64,000 nucleotides of DNA. Origin: DASSUW01 sp963730535. GTDB lineage: Bacteria > Actinomycetota > Thermoleophilia > Solirubrobacterales > Solirubrobacteraceae. Position 1 is the first letter of the stretch; each line of letters begins with the position of its first letter. The stretch spans positions 1-64,000 of the forward strand of contig CAVSRU010000004.1 in assembly GCA_963730535.1 (NCBI GenBank), in the 5' to 3' direction. The position numbers and the translations under genes were made by a program. Below are positions 8,703-17,365 of the stretch, piece by piece. Under the pieces are notes generated by a model that saw nothing but the letters and a program-made list of their open reading frames with translations, was not told the origin of the DNA and ran no database searches.

Positions 8703-8736
8703 AAATGCCGATCCCCGATGGGGATTTGGTATTTTT
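8701..8736. promoter_or_regulatory. Strong A/T-ended dyad: terminator, attenuator or operator ahead of the siroheme reductase
   Basis: AAAAATGCCGATCCCC pairs with GGGGATTTGGTATTTTT around a GAT loop, giving about 16 pairs (three G-U if RNA) with one bulged T at 8727, five A on one side and five T on the other. It begins inside the stop codon of the AccE-like gene and ends 5 nt before the reductase ATG. Form fits an intrinsic terminator on either strand, yet its position leaves almost no room for the reductase's own promoter, so an operator or attenuator is also possible. Confidence 0.65.
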
Positions 8737-8741
8737 GCCGG

Positions 8742-10553
8742 ATGGAGCCAGCGACCACGAGCGGCCGCGTGGGGTCGATCGAGAACCCGGAGGTCCGCGA
8801 GGACGTGCCTGGGCACGTCATCCCGATCCTCGCCCGCGAGTTCGACGACTTCGACAACGAGGCGGAGAAGTTCCTCTCAGGAGACATCGCCGAGGACCAG
8901 TTCATCGGCTTCCGCCTCAAGCAGGGCGTCTACGGCCAGCGCCAGGCCGCCGTCCAGATGATCCGCGTCAAGCTGCCGTTCGGCGGCGTCACGCCGGAGC
9001 AGATGGAGACGTTCGCGGACGTCGTCGAGAAGTACGCGCCCCTCAACAAGGGGCACATCACGACCCGCCAGAACGTCCAGATCCACCACGTGCCGCTGCG
9101 CCACGCGGCCGCGCTGATCCGTGAGATCTCCGACGCCGGGCTCTCCAGCCGCGAGGGGTGCGGCAACACCGTCCGCAACGTGACCGCCGACCCGTGGGCC
9201 GGCGTCTGCCACGACGAGACGTTCGACCCCACGCCCTACGCGGGCGCCTACGTGCGCTACTTCGTGCGCCACCCCACCACGCAGCTGATGCCGCGCAAGG
9301 TCAAGACCGCGTTCACGGGCTCCGACACCGACCGGGCGATCACCGGCATCCACGACGTCGCCTTCATCGCCCGCGAACGCGACGGCGTGAAGGGCTTCGA
9401 GATGCGGATCGGCGGCGGCACGTCGATCATGCCGCGCATCGCCCCGACGCTGATCGACTTCGTGCGCGCCGACGACGGGGAGTACCTCAAGTACACCGAG
9501 GCCGTCCTGCGCATCTTCGACCGCCAGGACTGGCTGCGCAAGAACCGTGCCCGCGCCCGCATCAAGGTGCTGGTCGACAAGATCGGCATCGAGGAGATGC
9601 GCGCGCTCGTCGAGCAGGAGCTCGAGGGCGACTGGGTGGCCGATCGCGACTTCGAGCCGCAGGCGCGCCTGTTCCTGCACGACGAGGAGACCCACGCGCC
9701 GGCGCCGCCGGTCACCGCCGGCTCGCCCAACGGCGACGGCACCGAGTTCCTGCGGTGGCGGGAGGCCAACGTCGAGCCCCAGCGCCAGGACGGCTACTCC
9801 GCCGTCCAGGTCAAGGTCATCCGCGGCGACCTCACGCCCGAGCAGTTCCGCGGGCTCGCCGCGATCATGCGGGACTTCTCCGGCGGCTACGCCCGCACCA
9901 CCGTGCACCAGAACCTCGTGCTGCGCTGGGTGCGCGACGAGGCGCTGTACGACGTGTGGCGCCGCCTGGACGAGCTCGGGCTCGGCGACGCAGGAGCCGA
10001 CCAGGTCAACGACGTCGTCTCGTGCCCCGGGACGGACTCGTGCAAGCTCGGCATCACCAGCTCGATGGGTCTCAACCGCGCCGTGCAGGAGCGCATCGAG
10101 GCGATGGAGATCACCGACCCGCTGACCCGCGGCATCCACATCAAGATGTCCGGCTGCCCGAACGGCTGCAGCCAGCACCACATCGGCAACATCGGGTTCT
10201 ACGGCGCCTCGATCAAGGTCGGCGAGCACACCATCCCCGCCTACGTCGCCCACATCGGCGGCAACTACGAGGGCGGCGACGTGGTGTACGGCGCGCGCCT
10301 CAAGGTCCGCCTCCCCGCCAAGCGCGTGCCCGAGGCGGTCGAGCGGTGGCTGCGCGCCTACGAGGCCGAGCGCGAGGACGGCGAGGTCTTCAACGCCTAC
10401 GCCACGCGCGTCGGCACCACCCACTTCGAGGACCAGGTGCGCGACCTCGCGATGCCGGTCGAGTTCGGCCTCGACACGATGAACGAGTTCATCGACTGGA
10501 GCCGCAACGTGCCGTTCCAGGTCATCCGCGGCGAAGGCGAGTGCGCGGTCTGA
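8742..10553 (+). CDS. Ferredoxin-type assimilatory nitrite/sulfite reductase (siroheme, 4Fe-4S)
   Basis: 603 aa from the ATG at 8742. Six-electron reduction of sulfite to sulfide or nitrite to ammonia in the cytoplasm. It has the paired ferredoxin-like half-domains (GFRLKQGVYGQRQ at ~57-68 and again in the second half near VQVKVIRGDLTPEQ), ITTRQNVQIHHVPL, the EGCGNTVRNVTADPWAG siroheme segment, and the cluster/siroheme cysteines Cys428 and Cys434 (CPGTDSCKLG) and Cys472 and Cys476 (SGCPNGCSQHH). Nitrite versus sulfite preference cannot be decided from sequence; no neighbouring sulfate or nitrate genes help. No ribosome site precedes the chosen start, so leaderless translation or a slightly downstream GTG is possible. 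A strong hairpin sits directly upstream. Confidence 0.93.
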   Translation: MEPATTSGRVGSIENPEVREDVPGHVIPILAREFDDFDNEAEKFLSGDIAEDQFIGFRLKQGVYGQRQAAVQMIRVKLPFGGVTPEQMETFADVVEKYAPLNKGHITTRQNVQIHHVPLRHAAALIREISDAGLSSREGCGNTVRNVTADPWAGVCHDETFDPTPYAGAYVRYFVRHPTTQLMPRKVKTAFTGSDTDRAITGIHDVAFIARERDGVKGFEMRIGGGTSIMPRIAPTLIDFVRADDGEYLKYTEAVLRIFDRQDWLRKNRARARIKVLVDKIGIEEMRALVEQELEGDWVADRDFEPQARLFLHDEETHAPAPPVTAGSPNGDGTEFLRWREANVEPQRQDGYSAVQVKVIRGDLTPEQFRGLAAIMRDFSGGYARTTVHQNLVLRWVRDEALYDVWRRLDELGLGDAGADQVNDVVSCPGTDSCKLGITSSMGLNRAVQERIEAMEITDPLTRGIHIKMSGCPNGCSQHHIGNIGFYGASIKVGEHTIPAYVAHIGGNYEGGDVVYGARLKVRLPAKRVPEAVERWLRAYEAEREDGEVFNAYATRVGTTHFEDQVRDLAMPVEFGLDTMNEFIDWSRNVPFQVIRGEGECAV

Positions 10554-10578
10554 CTCGGGAGGCCGCCGTCGCGCCATC

Positions 10579-10832
10579 GAACGTCAACGGCGCTGGGTAG
10601 GGAGAGCGAGGGGGCCGACCGGGCGGTCATAAGCGGACAACGTGGCGCCGTTCGGCGGCCGGTTGTCCACTTATGAGCCGCTACGGCTTCTAACCGGACA
10701 CGTGCCGTCCGCGACTGGGCCTCGTGTCCACTTATGAGCCGCTACGGCTCCTAACCGGCCACGCGTCCATCGGACGAGGGACCGTTGTCCCCTTTGGCGC
10801 CCCACCTCCCTACCCAGCCGCAGTTGACGTTC
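10579..10832. repeat. Intergenic structured element A (254 bp, inverted ends)
   Basis: Left end GAACGTCAACGGCGCTGGG, right end the inverse (CCCAGCCGCAGTTGACGTTC). Read on the minus strand it contains the same module as the other two elements: GGGGACAACGGTCCCTCGTC, then GGTTAGGAGCCGTAGCGGCT followed by CATAAGTGGACA, then a second variant of that module and a final GGACAAC...GTTGTCC hairpin. It lies between the convergent reductase and histidine phosphatase genes and ends one base before the phosphatase stop codon. No transposase or coding frame is seen inside. Confidence 0.9.
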
Positions 10833-10833
10833 C

Positions 10834-11445
10834 CTAGTACAGCCCGGTAGGCAGCCCGCCGTCCGGCAGGGCGCCGTAGACCAGCAGCCGAGCCCGCGAG
10901 CCGCTCTCGAAGACCGTGATGCTCGCGTTCGGCGGCGAGCCGAGGCGCAGGTGATCGGCTCCCGTCACGTGGGAGGCGGCCACGCGGATGCAGCCGCCGT
11001 GGGAGACCACGACCCACGGGCCGCCGTCGGCGAGCAGCTCGTCGACCGCGCCCGCCACCCGCGCGTGGAAGGCGTCCCACGACTCGCCGTCGGGCGCTCG
11101 CCGCGGCCCGCCCCGCCAGTTCGTGAGCTCGCCCCCCTGGGCATCGATCTCGGCGGCGGTGCGCCCCGCCCAGGAGCCGACGTCGATCTCCCGCCAGCGC
11201 GGGTCGAAGCGCGCCGGCCGCAGGCCGAGCAGCTCGGCCGTCTCCCGCGCCCGCGAGAGGTCGCTGCAGATCACCCGCTCGTCGGGAACCCCGTTGAGCG
11301 TGGCGGTCAGCGCCCGCGCCTGCTCGCGGCCGCGCTCGGAGAGCGGAGGGTCGAGCTGCCCCTGCAGGCGCTCCTCGGCGTTCCAGGTCGACTCGCCGTG
11401 GCGGACGAGGATCAGGTGGCGGGGGGATAGGATCACCCGCCCCAT
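10834..11445 (-). CDS. Histidine phosphatase family protein (phosphoglycerate-mutase-like)
   Basis: 203 aa from the ATG at 11445. Branch-1 histidine phosphatase motifs are clear: LILVRHGESTWN (phosphohistidine residue), SDLSRARETAELL, REIDVGSWAGRT and the second histidine in VVVSHGGCIRVA. It hydrolyses a phosphate ester; the true substrate in this broad family is not predictable. The start codon overlaps the start codon of the divergent accC gene (CATG region at 11443-11446), which would need two face-to-face leaderless starts; a GTG nine bases further in is an alternative. Its stop codon abuts repeat element A. Confidence 0.85.
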   Translation of the reverse strand: MGRVILSPRHLILVRHGESTWNAEERLQGQLDPPLSERGREQARALTATLNGVPDERVICSDLSRARETAELLGLRPARFDPRWREIDVGSWAGRTAAEIDAQGGELTNWRGGPRRAPDGESWDAFHARVAGAVDELLADGGPWVVVSHGGCIRVAASHVTGADHLRLGSPPNASITVFESGSRARLLVYGALPDGGLPTGLY

Positions 11446-13189
11446 GTTCTCGAAAGTCCTGGTCGCCAACCGCGGCGAGATCGCGGTGCGCGTGATCCGA
11501 GCCCTCGAAGAGATGGGAATCGCGTCGGTGGCGGTCTACTCGGAGGCCGACCGCGACGCGCCGCACGTCAAGCGCGCCGGGGAGGCGTTCCTGCTCGGGC
11601 CGGGGCCGGCGGCCGAGTCCTACCTCAACGTCGACAAGCTGCTCGAGGTGATCGAGAAGTCCGGGGCCGAGGCCGTGCATCCGGGCTACGGCTTCCTGGC
11701 CGAGAACGCGGCGTTCGCCGCCCGGCTCGAGGAAGCGGGGGTCACGTTCATCGGGCCGCCCGCATCGGCGATCGAGGCGATGGGCTCCAAGACCCGCGCC
11801 CGCGACCTGATGCGCGCGGCCGGCGTGCCAATCGTGCCCGGCACCACGGAGCCGGTCGACACCGTCGAGGACGCGCGGAAGATCGCCGAGGAGATCGGCT
11901 ACCCGATCGCCGTCAAGGCCGCGGGCGGCGGCGGCGGCAAGGGCTTCCGGGTGGCGCTCGAGCCCGACGCGCTGGCCGACGCCTTCGAGGGCGCCGCGCG
12001 CGAGGGCGAGAAGTTCTTCTCCGACGCCACCGTCTACCTCGAGCGCTACCTGCCCGACCCCCGGCACGTCGAGGTGCAGGTGCTGGCGGACCGGCACGGC
12101 AACGTCGTCCACCTCGGCGAGCGCGACTGCTCGATCCAGCGCCGCCACCAGAAGCTGATCGAGGAGTCCCCGGCGCCGATGGTCGACGCCGACCTGCGCG
12201 AGCGCATCGGCGAGATCGCGGTGGAGGCCGCCCGAGCCGTCGGCTACCACTCGGCCGGCACGATCGAGGGGCTCCTCCAGGACGGTGAGTACTACTTCCT
12301 CGAGATGAACACGCGTGTCCAGGTCGAGCACTGCGTGACCGAGGCGACGACCGGCGTGGACATCGTGCGCGAGCAGATCCGGATCGCCGCCGGCGAGGAG
12401 CTGCCGTTCTCCCAGGACGACATCGCCTGGCACGGGCACGCGATCGAGTGCCGCATCAACGCCGAGGACGCGGCCAAGAACTTCGCCCCCGCGCCGGGGA
12501 CCGTGACCGCCTACGTGGAGCCGTCGGGACCCGGCGTGCGGGTCGACTCCGGCGTCCTCGCCGGCTCGGAGATCACGCCGCTGTACGACCCGATGGTCGC
12601 CAAGCTGATCGTCTGGGACGCCGACCGCGAGGCGGCCACCCGGCGCATGCTGCGCGCGCTCGGCGAGTTCCGGATCGAGGGCGTGCGCACGCTGATCCCG
12701 TTCCACCAGGCGATCATGGCCTCCGAGCAGTGGGCCAGGGCGGAGACCTGCCGCGACCTGATCGAGGACCGCAAGTGGCTCAAGACGCTCGCCCAGCCGA
12801 AGCCCGAGGCGCCCGAGGACGACGGCGAGGTCATGGAGCGCGACTACCTCGTCGAGGTGTCCGGCAAGCGGTTCGAGGTGAAGGTCCGCGGGGACGCGGC
12901 GACGCCCAACGGCGCGGCGCCGGCGCGCCCCGCTCCCCGGCGCGAGCGCCGGACCGCCGGCGGCGGCGGCGCGAGCGGCGACGCGCTCATCTCCCCCCTC
13001 CAGGGCAACGTCTTCAAGGTGCTGGTCGAGCAGGGCGCCACGATCGAGGAGGGCGCGCTGATCTGCATCATCGAGGCGATGAAGATGGAGAACGAGATCA
13101 CCGCCCACAAGGCGGGCACAGTGGCCGAGCTCCCGATCGCCGAGGGCGCCGCCGTGGCCAGCGGCGACACGCTCGCCGTGATCCGTTGA
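11444..13189 (+). CDS. Acetyl/propionyl-CoA carboxylase alpha subunit (biotin carboxylase fused to biotin carrier)
   Basis: 581 aa starting at FSKVLVANRGEIAVRVIRA. Residues 1-~450 are biotin carboxylase: HPGYGFLAENAAF, the ATP-grasp glycine loop KAAGGGGGKGFR, RHVEVQVLADRHGNVVHLGERDCSIQRR, EMNTRVQVEH. A linker rich in Pro/Ala follows, then a BCCP domain with the biotinylated Lys547 in EAMKMENE. Function: ATP-dependent carboxylation of biotin, first half of acyl-CoA carboxylation to malonyl- or methylmalonyl-CoA. The beta carboxyltransferase is not in the window; an AccE-like peptide lies 2.7 kb upstream. The stop codon overlaps the TTG start of the M20 peptidase. Confidence 0.95.
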   Translation: MFSKVLVANRGEIAVRVIRALEEMGIASVAVYSEADRDAPHVKRAGEAFLLGPGPAAESYLNVDKLLEVIEKSGAEAVHPGYGFLAENAAFAARLEEAGVTFIGPPASAIEAMGSKTRARDLMRAAGVPIVPGTTEPVDTVEDARKIAEEIGYPIAVKAAGGGGGKGFRVALEPDALADAFEGAAREGEKFFSDATVYLERYLPDPRHVEVQVLADRHGNVVHLGERDCSIQRRHQKLIEESPAPMVDADLRERIGEIAVEAARAVGYHSAGTIEGLLQDGEYYFLEMNTRVQVEHCVTEATTGVDIVREQIRIAAGEELPFSQDDIAWHGHAIECRINAEDAAKNFAPAPGTVTAYVEPSGPGVRVDSGVLAGSEITPLYDPMVAKLIVWDADREAATRRMLRALGEFRIEGVRTLIPFHQAIMASEQWARAETCRDLIEDRKWLKTLAQPKPEAPEDDGEVMERDYLVEVSGKRFEVKVRGDAATPNGAAPARPAPRRERRTAGGGGASGDALISPLQGNVFKVLVEQGATIEEGALICIIEAMKMENEITAHKAGTVAELPIAEGAAVASGDTLAVIR

Positions 13190-14553
13190 GCGACGACCTC
13201 GACGCGCTGATCCACGAGGCGGCGGACTGGCTGCGGATCCCGTCCGTCTCGGCGGGCGCGCGCAACGACGCCGCGCTGCTCGAGGCCGCGCGCTGGGCGC
13301 AGCGGCGGGTGCTCGAGGCGGGCGGGACCTGCGAGCTGGTGGACACGCCCGGCGGCGCCCCGCTGGTGGTGGGAGAGCTGCGGGCGGCGCGGGACCAGCG
13401 AAGCGGCGACGAGCCCGAAGGGCGAGGCAGGACCGCCACCGTGCTGATCTACGGCCACTACGACGTCCAAGACCCGGGCGACGAGGCGCTGTGGACGACG
13501 CCGCCGTTCGAGCCCGACATCCGCGACGGGCGGCTCTACGCGCGCGGGGCGTGCGACGACAAGGGCAACTTCCTGCCGCTCCTGCACGTCGCCTGCGCGA
13601 TGGCCGAGGCCGGCGAGCTCGACGTCCATGTGCGCGTGCTGATCGAGGGCGCCGAGGAGTCGGGGACCGACGACGTCAACGCCTGGGTGCTGGCCGACCA
13701 CCGCGGCGCCGACTGCGTGATCGTCTTCGACACCGCGATGCTCGACCCCGAGACGCCGGCCGTCACTGTCGCCACGCGCGGAATCGTGTTCGCGACGCTC
13801 GAGGTCCGCACCGGCGAGCGGATCGCCCACTCCGGGCTGTTCGGCGGCGCGGCGCTGAACGCCTTCCACGCCCTCCACGCCGCGCTGGCTCAGGTGCTGC
13901 CGCGACCCGACGGGCGCCTGCCCGAGGAGCTACGGGTCGGCATCGACCCGCCCACGCCCGAGGAGGTCGTCGCCCTCGAGTCGCTCCCGGACGGGGCCAC
14001 CCTGCTGGCCGATGCGGGCGCCCGGCCGGCGGATGCGACTGCCGCGGCCGAGTTCCACACCCGCACGACGGCCGACGCCTCGCTCGACATCCACCGGATC
14101 GCCGGCGGCGACGCGCGCACGATCGTCCCGCCGACCGCGAGCGCCAGCCTCTCCGTGCGCCTCGCCGCGGGCCAGGACCCGCAGGAGATCGCCGCCGCGC
14201 TCGAGGCGCTGCTCCGGGCCGGCCTGCCCGAGGGCGCGGACCTGGAGGTCTCGACCGTGCTCGCCGCGCCCTCCCGCTTCGACCCCGCGACCGACGCCCT
14301 GCGCCTCGCCCGCGGCGCGCTGGCGCGGGCCTGCGGGCGCGAGCCCGTGCTCGTGCGCTCGGGCGGCTCGATCCCGGTCCTCGCGGCGTTCGCCGCGCGT
14401 GACATCCCCACGCTCGTCTCCGGCTTCGCGCTCCCGCAGGACAACTTCCACGCGCCGGACGAGTCCTACGCGCTGGCGAGCCTCGACCTCGGGCGCCGCG
14501 CCGCCCGGGCGCTGTACGAGGACCTCAGCGCGCTGCGTCCAGCACGACCCTGA
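13186..14553 (+). CDS. M20 family metallopeptidase (dipeptidase-like)
   Basis: 455 aa, beginning at a TTG that shares four bases with the end of the carboxylase gene. Zinc-site motifs of M20 enzymes: LIYGHYDVQDPGDE (His and catalytic Asp), ARGACDDKGNF (bridging Asp), EGAEESG (catalytic Glu pair), then a dimerisation domain and HAPDESYA near the C-terminus. Such enzymes remove or split small peptides or N-acyl amino acids using two zinc ions. Coupling to accC is a position effect only; no functional link is implied. The 3' end overlaps the convergent PLP decarboxylase by 29 bp. Confidence 0.88.
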   Translation: MSDDLDALIHEAADWLRIPSVSAGARNDAALLEAARWAQRRVLEAGGTCELVDTPGGAPLVVGELRAARDQRSGDEPEGRGRTATVLIYGHYDVQDPGDEALWTTPPFEPDIRDGRLYARGACDDKGNFLPLLHVACAMAEAGELDVHVRVLIEGAEESGTDDVNAWVLADHRGADCVIVFDTAMLDPETPAVTVATRGIVFATLEVRTGERIAHSGLFGGAALNAFHALHAALAQVLPRPDGRLPEELRVGIDPPTPEEVVALESLPDGATLLADAGARPADATAAAEFHTRTTADASLDIHRIAGGDARTIVPPTASASLSVRLAAGQDPQEIAAALEALLRAGLPEGADLEVSTVLAAPSRFDPATDALRLARGALARACGREPVLVRSGGSIPVLAAFAARDIPTLVSGFALPQDNFHAPDESYALASLDLGRRAARALYEDLSALRPARP

Positions 14554-15826
14554 CGTCGTCGAGCGTCGTCCGCGGGTTGACGATCGCGAGCCGGGCGACG
14601 GTCTCGCCATCGACCGTCGTGGGCATCAGGAATGCGGTGCCCGACGCGCGCAGCCCCTCGGCCCAGCGGTCGTAGTCGGCGGGCGCCCAGCCGCGGCGCC
14701 GGAACGCGAGCACGGTGAGCTCGGGCTCGGCGAGCAGCTCCAGCTCGGGGCGGCGACCGATCTCGGCGGCGGCCTCGCGGGCGGTCGCGAGCGTCCGCTC
14801 GACGGCGTGCTCGAACGCGTCGGTGCCGTGGACGGCGAGCGCGAACCAGAGCGGCAGGCCGCGGGCGCGCCGGGTGAGGTGGACGCCGTAGTCGGACGGG
14901 TTGAACGCGTCGTCGTCGGCGTACAGCCCCTCGAGGTACGAGGCCTGCTGGCGGTGCGCCGCCCGGCCGAGCGCCGGGTCGCGGTACACGAGCGCGCAGG
15001 AGTCGAACGGGGAGAACAGCCACTTGTGGGGATCGACGATGAACGAGTCGGCGCGCTCGAGGCCGGCGAAGCGCGGGCGGGCGCTGGGCGCGCACAGGGC
15101 CCCGAGGCCGTAGGCGCCGTCGACGTGCAGCCAGGTCCCGTGGTCGGCGCACACCGCCGCCACGCCGGCGAGGTCGTCGATCGTGCCGATGTTCGTGGTC
15201 CCGGCGGTGGCCACGACCGCGAAGACGCCGGGGTGGAGCGCCGCCTCCAGCGCCTCGCCGGTGAGCCGGTCGCCGGGGATCGGCAGCACCTCCGCGTCCA
15301 TGATCCGGGCCATCGACCGCACGGAGGAGTGCACCTCGGCGTGGCACGCGACGTGGGTCGCCTCCTTGCCGGCGTGCCGCGCCTGCTCGCGCGCCGCGTG
15401 GAGCGCCGAGAGGTTGCCGTTCGTGCCCCCCTGCACGAAGCAGCCGCCCGCTGTCTCGGGGAAGCCGGCGAGCGAGGCCAGCCACGCGAGCGCCTCGTTC
15501 TCGGCGTGCACGACGCCGGAGGCCTCGAGCCACGAGCCGCCGTAGATCGCGTTGACCGCGAGCAGCACGTCGGCGAGCGCGGCCGCGGGGGCCGGCGCGG
15601 CGGGGATGAAGGCGAAGTAGCGCGGATGGTCGATCTGGATCGCGGCCGGCATCACGACGTCGAGCAGCAGCGCGGCGGCGCGCTCGGCGCCCAGGCCGCC
15701 GGGCGTCACAGCCGGAGCGGGCCGCTCGCGCAGCGTCGAGCCGAGCTCCGGCGGCTCGGCCAGCCGCTTCCGAGCGGCCTCGAGGAGCGCCGCCTCCAGC
15801 GACTCGTCGCGGTCGTGGAGGCTCAC
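14525..15826 (-). CDS. PLP-dependent group II amino-acid decarboxylase
   Basis: 433 aa from a GTG at 15826 (overlapping the stop of the MBL gene as GTGA). Shows the fold of aromatic-L-amino-acid/glutamate decarboxylases: DHPRYFAFIPAAPAP, GGCFVQGGTNGNLSAL, ATAGTTNIGTID, HVDGAYGL and the PLP lysine in FIVDPHKWLFSPFD. Released product would be an amine and CO2; the amino acid used is not predictable, although the closest general pattern is to tyrosine/tryptophan/DOPA-type enzymes. It is the last of three leftward overlapping genes (HAD, MBL, decarboxylase), so likely one transcript. Confidence 0.9.
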   Translation of the reverse strand: MSLHDRDESLEAALLEAARKRLAEPPELGSTLRERPAPAVTPGGLGAERAAALLLDVVMPAAIQIDHPRYFAFIPAAPAPAAALADVLLAVNAIYGGSWLEASGVVHAENEALAWLASLAGFPETAGGCFVQGGTNGNLSALHAAREQARHAGKEATHVACHAEVHSSVRSMARIMDAEVLPIPGDRLTGEALEAALHPGVFAVVATAGTTNIGTIDDLAGVAAVCADHGTWLHVDGAYGLGALCAPSARPRFAGLERADSFIVDPHKWLFSPFDSCALVYRDPALGRAAHRQQASYLEGLYADDDAFNPSDYGVHLTRRARGLPLWFALAVHGTDAFEHAVERTLATAREAAAEIGRRPELELLAEPELTVLAFRRRGWAPADYDRWAEGLRASGTAFLMPTTVDGETVARLAIVNPRTTLDDVRVVLDAAR

Positions 15827-16599
15827 GCCGGACCCACCCGGGCGACGTTCCGAAGGTGGATCTTCTTCTGCTCCGGCGTGCGCCGGGCGAGCGGGAGCTT
15901 GGCGGCCTCTCCGTGCTCGAGCAGCGCCTCCACGTACGCGCGGTCCTCGCGCAGGATCGCGGCGGCCCGCACGCCGTCGATCGGCGCACCGTGGCCGGGG
16001 ACGACGTGGTCGGCCTGCTCGACGAGCGGCTCGAGGCGCCCCAGCGTCGCCAGGTACGCGCTCGCCGGGCCCTGGACCATCGGGATCTCGACCGGCGACA
16101 GGTAGTCGCCGGCGACCAGCACGCCGGCCCACGGGATCCACACGGCCATGCCGTCGACCGTGTGCCCGTCGGCCGGCTGGAGCTCCAGCTCGCGGTCGCC
16201 GATCTCGACGCTGCCCGGGACGTCGAGCCGCTGGGCGCCCGGAAGCGAAAGCGGCCGAGGCCGCTCCACGTAGAGCTCCTCGTCGAACGCCCGCATTGCG
16301 CGCTGGGCGGCGCCCGGCTCGTTCACCAGCCGTGCCGCGGTCGTCTCCGAGCAGCCGAGCGGCGCCTCGGGGAACGCGTAGCGGCCGAGCAGGTGATCCC
16401 AGTCCGCGTGCGTGGCCAGCAGGCCGACGACCCCGAACCCCGCCTGCTCGGCCATCGCGGGAAGGATCTCGAGCTCGTCCGGGAAGACGGGCGAGTCGAT
16501 GCAGAACGCCTCGCCGGCGGTGCGGACGAGCGTGCAGGTCGTCTGGAAGGCGCGGGAGGTGGCGACGATGACGTCGGCGTGGAGCCCGACGGCCCTCAC
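15823..16599 (-). CDS. MBL-fold metallohydrolase
   Basis: 258 aa from a GTG overlapping the end of the HAD gene. Metallo-beta-lactamase fold: metal motif in the form THADWDHLLG (HxxxDH with Ala replacing the usual second His of HxHxDH), a further HTVDGMAVWI, GVLVAGDYLSP and VVPGHGAPI. One expected metal-ligand histidine of the canonical motif is therefore changed, which may alter metal content. Typical members are glyoxalase II-like or quorum-lactone-type hydrolases; substrate unknown. Middle gene of a translationally overlapping trio. Confidence 0.82.
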   Translation of the reverse strand: MRAVGLHADVIVATSRAFQTTCTLVRTAGEAFCIDSPVFPDELEILPAMAEQAGFGVVGLLATHADWDHLLGRYAFPEAPLGCSETTAARLVNEPGAAQRAMRAFDEELYVERPRPLSLPGAQRLDVPGSVEIGDRELELQPADGHTVDGMAVWIPWAGVLVAGDYLSPVEIPMVQGPASAYLATLGRLEPLVEQADHVVPGHGAPIDGVRAAAILREDRAYVEALLEHGEAAKLPLARRTPEQKKIHLRNVARVGPA

Positions 16600-17276
16600 G
16601 CGGCCCCGAGGAGGCGCGCCGCCTCCAGCAGGCTCTTGACCTCGGCGGTGGGCTTCTTGGCGCCCGGGTCGAGCGTCTCGCCAGACCGGTTGACCCAGAT
16701 CACGGGGACCTTCGCCTTCACGCACGGCTCGACGTCGTAGTAGTAGCTCGAGCCGATGTGCACCCAGCCCTTCTTGCCGCCGATCCTCCGCTCGGCCTCC
16801 TTGAAGTGCGCCGGGTCGGGCTTGTAGGAGCGGACCTGCTGGGCGGTGACCACGAGATCGAAGTCGACCTTGAAGTGGCGCCGGGTGAGGCCGAGGAGCT
16901 TGTCGTCGACGTTGGAGATGAGCCCGACCTCGAACTTCTTGGCGAAGCGCTCGAGCTGCGTGTTGGTCTCCTTGAACGGGGGCCAGCGCGATACCGAGTC
17001 GGGCAGGAAGCCGGACCGCGAGGGCTCCAGCGGCCAGCCCAGCTCGCGCGAGATCTGCACGGCGGTCCGGCGCAGGACCTCGGCGTACAGCTCGTAGGAG
17101 CCGCCCTTGATCTCCTGCTGGGTCTGCATGAAGAGCGGGATCAGCTCTTCGCGCGAGAGCGTGTACCCGTCCCGGTCGGCTTCCTTCGAGAACGCGTCGA
17201 AGACCCCGGTCTCCCAGTCGATCAGGGTGCCGTAGACATCGAACGTGACAAACGTGACTTCCTTGGGGAGCGCCAT
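16596..17276 (-). CDS. HAD family hydrolase (haloacid dehalogenase type II-like)
   Basis: 226 aa from the ATG at 17276; another ATG 12 bases upstream is possible and neither has a clear ribosome site. Motif I TFDVYGTLIDWE holds the nucleophilic Asp, motif II LISNVDDK, motif III K in QVRSYKPDPAHFKEAE, and motif IV HIGSSYYYDVEP. This spacing and the cap helices match L-2-haloacid dehalogenase-type HAD enzymes, but many of these are general phosphatases. The GSSYYYDVE motif IV lacks the usual paired Asp, keeping one. First gene of the HAD-MBL-decarboxylase transcript. Confidence 0.85.
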   Translation of the reverse strand: MALPKEVTFVTFDVYGTLIDWETGVFDAFSKEADRDGYTLSREELIPLFMQTQQEIKGGSYELYAEVLRRTAVQISRELGWPLEPSRSGFLPDSVSRWPPFKETNTQLERFAKKFEVGLISNVDDKLLGLTRRHFKVDFDLVVTAQQVRSYKPDPAHFKEAERRIGGKKGWVHIGSSYYYDVEPCVKAKVPVIWVNRSGETLDPGAKKPTAEVKSLLEAARLLGAA

Positions 17277-17365
17277 GCGGCCGTGCATTGTGGCAGGACA
17301 GTGGTCACAAGCCTCCCCAAAGGGGTGTAGCGAGGGCCGAGGACCCGCCGTAGCGTCCGCTGGAC

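Noticed and set aside
10579..10832. Insertion sequence remnant encoding a transposase
   Set aside because: No frame in any of the three elements longer than a few dozen codons and no transposase motif; only non-coding structure is shared.
10751..13108. Long minus-strand open frame over the carboxylase gene
   Set aside because: Antisense to accC, which has complete catalytic motifs; no motifs in the antisense product.
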